A DNA stretch of 9,101 nucleotides from CBFDBT01 sp965603115 (GTDB lineage Bacteria; Pseudomonadota; Alphaproteobacteria; Sphingomonadales; Kordiimonadaceae): positions 1 to 9,101 of the forward strand of contig CBFDBT010000108.1 of NCBI GenBank assembly GCA_965603115.1, written 5' to 3'. How positions within the stretch are numbered: position 1 is the stretch's first letter; each line of letters begins with the position of its first letter. Made by a program: the position numbers and the translations under genes. This document shows, one piece after another, positions 5,516 through 9,101 of this stretch. Below the pieces are notes generated by a model that saw only the letters and a program-made list of their open reading frames with translations, was not told where the DNA came from and did not search any database.

Positions 5516-6757
5516 TTAACTGCGGTAATCAGCGTTTATGCTAATATAGCCATGTGTTAAATCGCAGGTCCATACTGTTGAAGCACCATTTGAAATTCCC
5601 ACATCTACAGTAAAGGATACCTCTTGTCCTTTCATATGATCGGCGGCAACGGTTTCTTCATACTGTGGCAGAACAAGTCCGTTTTGGGCTACATGTTGCT
5701 TGCCGATCCAGATGGATATTTTATCCCGATTGGCTTGTTCTCCGGCTTTGCCGATAGCCATAATTATGCGGCCCCAGTTTGGGTCTTCTCCCGCTATTGC
5801 TGTTTTCATCAAGGGGCTGTTGGCAATGCTCATTGCGATGACTTTAGCAGCATGGTCATTTTCTGCACCCTTTACCTCTATTGTTACAAATTTACTCGCG
5901 CCTTCACCATCGCGTACAATTTGATGTGCTAGATCAAGGCAGATGGCGGATAGTTTTTCTTTGAAATCATTAAGACGAGGGTCTGCGGCATCAGTGATCA
6001 TGTCAGGATTGGCATTTTTTCCGCTAGCAAATATAAAAACTGTATCGCTGGTGCTGGTATCACTATCAACGGTGATGCTGTTAAAGCTAACATCAACCGA
6101 TTCTCTTAAAATATCGGTCAAAACAGCGCCAGAAATGGCTGCATTTGTAAATATAAAACCCAGCATGGTTGCCATATTGGGCGCAATCATCCCGCTTCCC
6201 TTAGCAAAGCCTGAAAGTGTAACCTCTTGACCATCAATTATAGCTGTGCAACTCGCACCTTTTGGGTATGTATCGGTCGTGCATATTGAGAGTGCCGTCT
6301 CTTCAGTTATTATTTCTGAACTGTTTGCGTATAAACTGGGCAAGAGGTTGCAAATGGGCGTGGTGTCTAGAACTTCCCCAATGACACCTGTGCTGGCCAG
6401 CATAACTTCCTGCTGGTCACAGCCAATAGCTTTTGCTGCCGCCTTGGCTGTTTTTTGGGCTTCCTCGTCACCTCTAAAGCCTGTAAAAGCATTTGAATTG
6501 CCAGCATTCACTACAAGGGCCCGCGCCGTCCCGCCATTATTTAAAAGTTGTTCTTTTGACCAATTAACAGGCGCAGATGGGCATTTACTAAGTGTAAACA
6601 CACCGGCGGCGGTGGTTTCTTCAGCAAATGAAGCTAGTAGTAGATTGACTCGACCGTTATAATGTCCCGTTGATGCGACGCCCATGACAATGCCTGGAAC
6701 CGCTTTTAGCTTTGGAAAGCTCTTGGGAGCGAGAGGCGATTTTTTGAGCGATACCAT
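5516..6757 (-). CDS. argJ: Bifunctional glutamate N-acetyltransferase / amino-acid acetyltransferase ArgJ
   Basis: ArgJ transfers the acetyl group of N-acetylornithine to glutamate (and in bifunctional forms uses acetyl-CoA), closing the acetyl cycle of arginine synthesis in the cytosol. The 413-residue chain fits the family. It has the N-terminal SPLAPKSFPKL, the ALVVNAGNSNAFTG block, the oxyanion-hole ASTGVIGE, the self-cleavage site GMIAPNMATMLGF (cleaved between Ala and Thr; Thr is residue 197 and becomes the nucleophile of the beta chain), EDPNWGRI, and the C-terminal YISINADYRS. The frame also allows GTG at 6770-6772, but that GTG lies within GTGGAG, which better serves as the ribosome site 9 nt before ATG 6757. 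Mono- versus bifunctionality cannot be decided by eye. Many relatives have a peptidyl-prolyl isomerase gene between argJ and secA; here there is none. Confidence 0.97.
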   Translation of the reverse strand: MVSLKKSPLAPKSFPKLKAVPGIVMGVASTGHYNGRVNLLLASFAEETTAAGVFTLSKCPSAPVNWSKEQLLNNGGTARALVVNAGNSNAFTGFRGDEEAQKTAKAAAKAIGCDQQEVMLASTGVIGEVLDTTPICNLLPSLYANSSEIITEETALSICTTDTYPKGASCTAIIDGQEVTLSGFAKGSGMIAPNMATMLGFIFTNAAISGAVLTDILRESVDVSFNSITVDSDTSTSDTVFIFASGKNANPDMITDAADPRLNDFKEKLSAICLDLAHQIVRDGEGASKFVTIEVKGAENDHAAKVIAMSIANSPLMKTAIAGEDPNWGRIIMAIGKAGEQANRDKISIWIGKQHVAQNGLVLPQYEETVAADHMKGQEVSFTVDVGISNGASTVWTCDLTHGYISINADYRS

Positions 6758-6766
6758 TGATTTTAA

Positions 6767-6772
6767 CTCCAC
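6767..6772 (-). promoter_or_regulatory. Ribosome binding site deciding the argJ start
   Basis: GTGGAG on the minus strand, 9 nt before ATG 6757. A start at the GTG inside it would lack a ribosome site and add five residues (MELKS) not typical of the family. Confidence 0.6.
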
Positions 6773-6860
6773 ATCGTATGTAAATGAGCAATAGACGTTG
6801 TATTACTGCAAAAATTTCCAATAAAAAAGCGATATTTGCATAATATAAAGACAGGGGGGA

Positions 6861-6889
6861 TTGACAGTGACCCTTTGCCTCCTTATTTC
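6861..6889 (+). promoter_or_regulatory. Candidate promoter for secA
   Basis: A perfect -35 box TTGACA (6861-6866) followed after 17 nt by TATTTC (6884-6889), which matches the -10 consensus only in its first three bases. A better -10-like TATAAG (6903-6908) lies too far away to pair with it. Transcripts from here would carry both leader inverted repeats. Confidence 0.4.
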
Positions 6890-6907
6890 AAGCTAACAAT
6901 AGTATAA

Positions 6908-6929
6908 GACTTAATAGCACAATTAAGTC
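6908..6929 (+). promoter_or_regulatory. First leader inverted repeat upstream of secA
   Basis: A perfect 8-bp inverted repeat, GACTTAAT and ATTAAGTC, separated by AGCACA. It is AT-rich and symmetric, so it could be a dyad operator at DNA level or a weak hairpin in the secA mRNA. It ends one base before the second, larger repeat. Confidence 0.5.
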
Positions 6930-6930
6930 A

Positions 6931-6968
6931 CCGACCATTCTTTTACCCAGAGATAAAAGAATGGTCGG
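6931..6968 (+). promoter_or_regulatory. Second, strong leader hairpin upstream of secA
   Basis: A perfect 15-bp inverted repeat: arms 6931-6945 (CCGACCATTCTTTTA) and 6954-6968 (TAAAAGAATGGTCGG) around the 8-nt loop CCCAGAGA. It ends 9 nt before the purine-rich GGGGA (6978-6982) and 20 nt before the secA ATG. No T-run follows on either strand, so it is not an ordinary intrinsic terminator. Its place suggests control of secA translation or mRNA stability. Confidence 0.65.
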
Positions 6969-6988
6969 AATAATTTCGGGGAACCGCA

Positions 6989-9101
6989 ATGTTAGGTTTT
7001 AGTAAGCTCGCCAAAAAGATTTTCGGATCAAGCAACGAACGCTACATAAAAAGTTTGCAGCCAAAAGTTGACGCTATCAATGCTCTTGAGCCTGAATGCA
7101 AAAGAATGTCCGATGACGAACTTAAGGCCAAGACGGTCGAGTTTCGCGAACGTCTCGCTAAGGGTGAGACTGTAGATGATTTGCTCATTGAAGTTTTTGC
7201 TGTTGTACGCGAAGCATCCGTTCGCGTGCTAGGCCAGCGTCATTATGATGTCCAGCTTATTGGCGGCATGGTGCTGAACGATTGCGGTATTTCAGAAATG
7301 AAAACTGGTGAGGGTAAAACGCTTGTCGCTACCTTGGCTGCTTATTTGAATGCACTGCCGGGTAAAGGTTGTCATGTTGTGACGGTTAACGACTATCTAG
7401 CGCCACGTGATGCTGAATGGATGGGCCGTATTTATGGCTTTCTAGGACTTACTACGGGTGTGATTATACCTAGTATTAATGAGGATGAGCGTCGCGAAGC
7501 TTATGCTTGTGACATCACCTACGGAACAAATAATGAATTTGGCTTTGATTATCTTCGCGATAATATGAAATATCGCCCAGAACAGATGGTTCAACGCGAG
7601 TTTCATTTTGCTATCGTTGATGAAGTTGACAGTATTTTGATCGATGAAGCGCGTACGCCCTTGATTATTTCTGGCCCCACTGAAGATAAAACAGACCTTT
7701 ATGTATCTATTGATAAGGTCGTCGAGGGCCTTGACCCTGAAGATTATGAAAAAGATGAAAAAACAAAAAATGTTGGCCTAACCGAAGATGGCACCGAAAA
7801 AGTTGAAGGCTTGCTGCAAGCTGCTGGTTTGATGACAACCGATAATCTTTATGACTATGATAATATTTCTCTTGTTCATCACGTGGATCAGGCACTGAAG
7901 GCTCGCACCATGTTTGTGCTAGACGAAGATTATATCATCAAGGATGGTAAAGTTGTCATCATTGATGAATTTACAGGCCGCATGATGGATGGTCGTCGCT
8001 ATTCTGGCGGGTTGCATCAAGCGATTGAAGCAAAAGAGGGCGTTGAGATCATGCCCGAGAATGTAACTCTGGCATCTATTACGTTCCAGAATTATTTCCG
8101 CATGTATCCTAAGCTTTCCGGTATGACGGGTACAGCTTCAACCGAAGCTGAGGAATTTGGCGATATATACGGATTGAGTGTGGTTGAAATTCCAACCAAC
8201 CTCCCGATTGAGCGCTATGATGATCATGATGAATTTTATCGCACAGCGGCTGAAAAATACACCGCAATTATAGCGGATATTCGGGACTGCCAAGAGCGTG
8301 GACAGCCTGTGCTTGTAGGAACCGTCTCTATCGAAAAATCCGAGCATCTTGCAGAGCTTTTAACTAAAGAAAAGATCAAACATCAGGTTTTGAATGCACG
8401 TTTTCATGAGCAAGAAGCTTTTATTGTAAGTCAAGCTGGGGTAAGCGGTTCTATCACTATTGCTACGAATATGGCTGGACGTGGTACGGATATTCAGCTT
8501 GGTGGCAATGCTGATATGCGTATTGCGCTTGAGTGTGCCGAATTAGAAGAGGGCCCAAAGCGCGCAGCTAAAGAGGAAGCCATAAGAGCTGAAGTTGAGG
8601 TTGAAAAGCAAAAAACCTTAGCGGCTGGCGGCCTTTATGTGATGGCTACAGAGCGCCACGAAAGCCGTCGGATCGATAATCAGTTGCGAGGCCGGTCAGG
8701 ACGTCAGGGCGACCCTGGAAAATCAAAATTTTATCTCTCGCTTCAAGATGACCTCATGCGCATTTTTGGTCCAGAACGTATGGACGGAATGCTCGTGCGT
8801 TTAGGCATTGAAGAAGGTGAAGCTATTTCACATCCGTGGATTAATAAGGCTATTGAAAAAGCCCAGCGCAAGGTTGAAGCGCGTAACTATGATACGCGTA
8901 AGAATTTGGTTAAATATGATGATGTGATGAATAATCAGCGCAAAGTTATTTATGACCAGCGCCGCGAGATTATGTCCGCTGAAGATGTGGCTGATATTGT
9001 TTCTAAATGGGCGAAAATACCCGTATCCCGGCTTATGGAAGCTGAGGTTAAAAAGCTGGTTCATATGGAAGACCGTATAAAAGAGAGAGTAATCGGACAA
9101 G
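6989..9101 (+). CDS. secA: Preprotein translocase ATPase SecA, open at the window edge, with Hsp100-like sequence at the last ~33 codons
   Basis: SecA is the cytosolic/membrane ATPase that pushes unfolded preproteins through SecYEG. 704 codons are visible (full SecA is about 850-910). In order: N-terminus LGFSKLAKKIFGS; Walker A MKTGEGKT (104-111, Lys110); DEAD-like Walker B VDEVD (Asp211-Glu212) followed by SILIDEARTPLIISG; preprotein-crosslinking domain with GRRYSGGLHQAIEAKE; MTGTASTEAEEF; second nucleotide-binding fold with TNMAGRGTDIQLGGN and the arginine-finger motif QLRGRSGRQGDPG (565-577); and the helical scaffold start ARNYDTRKNLVKYDDVMNNQ. From about residue 672 (9002 on) the sequence reads WAKIPVSRL...KLVHMED...RVIGQ, typical of ClpB/ClpC rather than SecA. 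No frameshift is seen. The start is ATG 6989 with weak GGGGA 6 nt upstream. Confidence 0.96.
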   Translation, partial: MLGFSKLAKKIFGSSNERYIKSLQPKVDAINALEPECKRMSDDELKAKTVEFRERLAKGETVDDLLIEVFAVVREASVRVLGQRHYDVQLIGGMVLNDCGISEMKTGEGKTLVATLAAYLNALPGKGCHVVTVNDYLAPRDAEWMGRIYGFLGLTTGVIIPSINEDERREAYACDITYGTNNEFGFDYLRDNMKYRPEQMVQREFHFAIVDEVDSILIDEARTPLIISGPTEDKTDLYVSIDKVVEGLDPEDYEKDEKTKNVGLTEDGTEKVEGLLQAAGLMTTDNLYDYDNISLVHHVDQALKARTMFVLDEDYIIKDGKVVIIDEFTGRMMDGRRYSGGLHQAIEAKEGVEIMPENVTLASITFQNYFRMYPKLSGMTGTASTEAEEFGDIYGLSVVEIPTNLPIERYDDHDEFYRTAAEKYTAIIADIRDCQERGQPVLVGTVSIEKSEHLAELLTKEKIKHQVLNARFHEQEAFIVSQAGVSGSITIATNMAGRGTDIQLGGNADMRIALECAELEEGPKRAAKEEAIRAEVEVEKQKTLAAGGLYVMATERHESRRIDNQLRGRSGRQGDPGKSKFYLSLQDDLMRIFGPERMDGMLVRLGIEEGEAISHPWINKAIEKAQRKVEARNYDTRKNLVKYDDVMNNQRKVIYDQRREIMSAEDVADIVSKWAKIPVSRLMEAEVKKLVHMEDRIKERVIGQ
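8978..9101 (+). other. Putative chimeric junction: SecA frame passing into ClpB/ClpC-like (Hsp100) sequence
   Basis: Residues 664-671 (AEDVADIV, positions 8978-9001) suit both proteins: alphaproteobacterial SecA has AEDVSD-like sequence after QRREIM, and Hsp100 proteins have an EDIAEIV-like block at the end of their first AAA+ module. What follows (SKWAKIPVSRLMEAEVKKL, then VHMEDRIKERVIGQ) matches the Hsp100 pattern W-x-x-I/V-P-V-x-x-L/M ... KL-x-x-MEE/D ... RVIGQ just before the second ATPase domain. The expected SecA helical-wing sequence is absent. About 100 bases are seen. An assembly chimera at a contig end is the simplest explanation. Confidence 0.75.

Noticed and set aside
5624..6662. 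Several plus-strand ORFs inside argJ
   Set aside because: They are shadows of argJ, which is complete with its self-cleavage site and C-terminal signature.
6931..6968. The 15-bp secA leader stem as an intrinsic terminator
   Set aside because: No T-run follows on either strand, and it sits directly before the secA ribosome site.
8828..9100. Minus-strand ORF of 90 residues at the right edge
   Set aside because: It is antisense to secA and has no recognisable feature.

Overview
The window looks like chromosomal core DNA from an AT-leaning alphaproteobacterium. This rests on gene content and order: a carbon-nitrogen hydrolase / glutaredoxin 3 / ComF cluster diverging from an NDUFAF5-like methyltransferase, and argJ and mutT close to secA, are both arrangements I know from Alphaproteobacteria. 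The protein sequences (ArgJ, SecA, and the methyltransferase C-terminus) fit this too. I cannot name a genus.

Layout. Positions 1-1553 (minus strand) hold a three-gene run transcribed comF -> grxC -> nitrilase-family hydrolase; the hydrolase is cut by the window edge. Diverging from comF is a BioC/NDUFAF5-like methyltransferase (1652-2533, +). A probable two-gene unit follows on the plus strand: a small exported protein of unknown function (2654-3157) and a clear bacterial paraoxonase/arylesterase (3190-4233) that keeps the calcium ligands, His dyad and terminal cysteines of animal PON1. It meets mutT (4238-4690, -) tail to tail. Between mutT and argJ (5516-6757, -) lie a lone Flp/Fap-type pilin (4795-5013, +) and an unrecognised 78-residue ORF (5098-5334, -), which converge on a hairpin. 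No other pilus genes are visible. secA starts at 6989 (+) behind a leader with two adjacent perfect inverted repeats (8 bp and 15 bp arms) and runs off the right edge.

The most unusual point is the right end. The secA frame stays open to the last base, but from about residue 672 (position 9002) the protein stops looking like SecA and reads as the linker before the second AAA+ domain of a ClpB/ClpC-type Hsp100 protein. Only about 100 bases of this are visible and they sit at the window edge, so an assembly or read chimera through a short shared stretch is the leading explanation. A real secA-clp fusion would be remarkable but is much less likely.

Functional picture: mostly housekeeping (Sec export, arginine synthesis, nucleotide-pool sanitation, thiol redox), with an accessory pair (exported protein plus paraoxonase) and a pilin/unknown-ORF pair inserted between argJ and mutT. 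I saw no tRNA or rRNA gene, CRISPR array, insertion sequence or prophage gene, and no gene-free stretch longer than about 300 bases.
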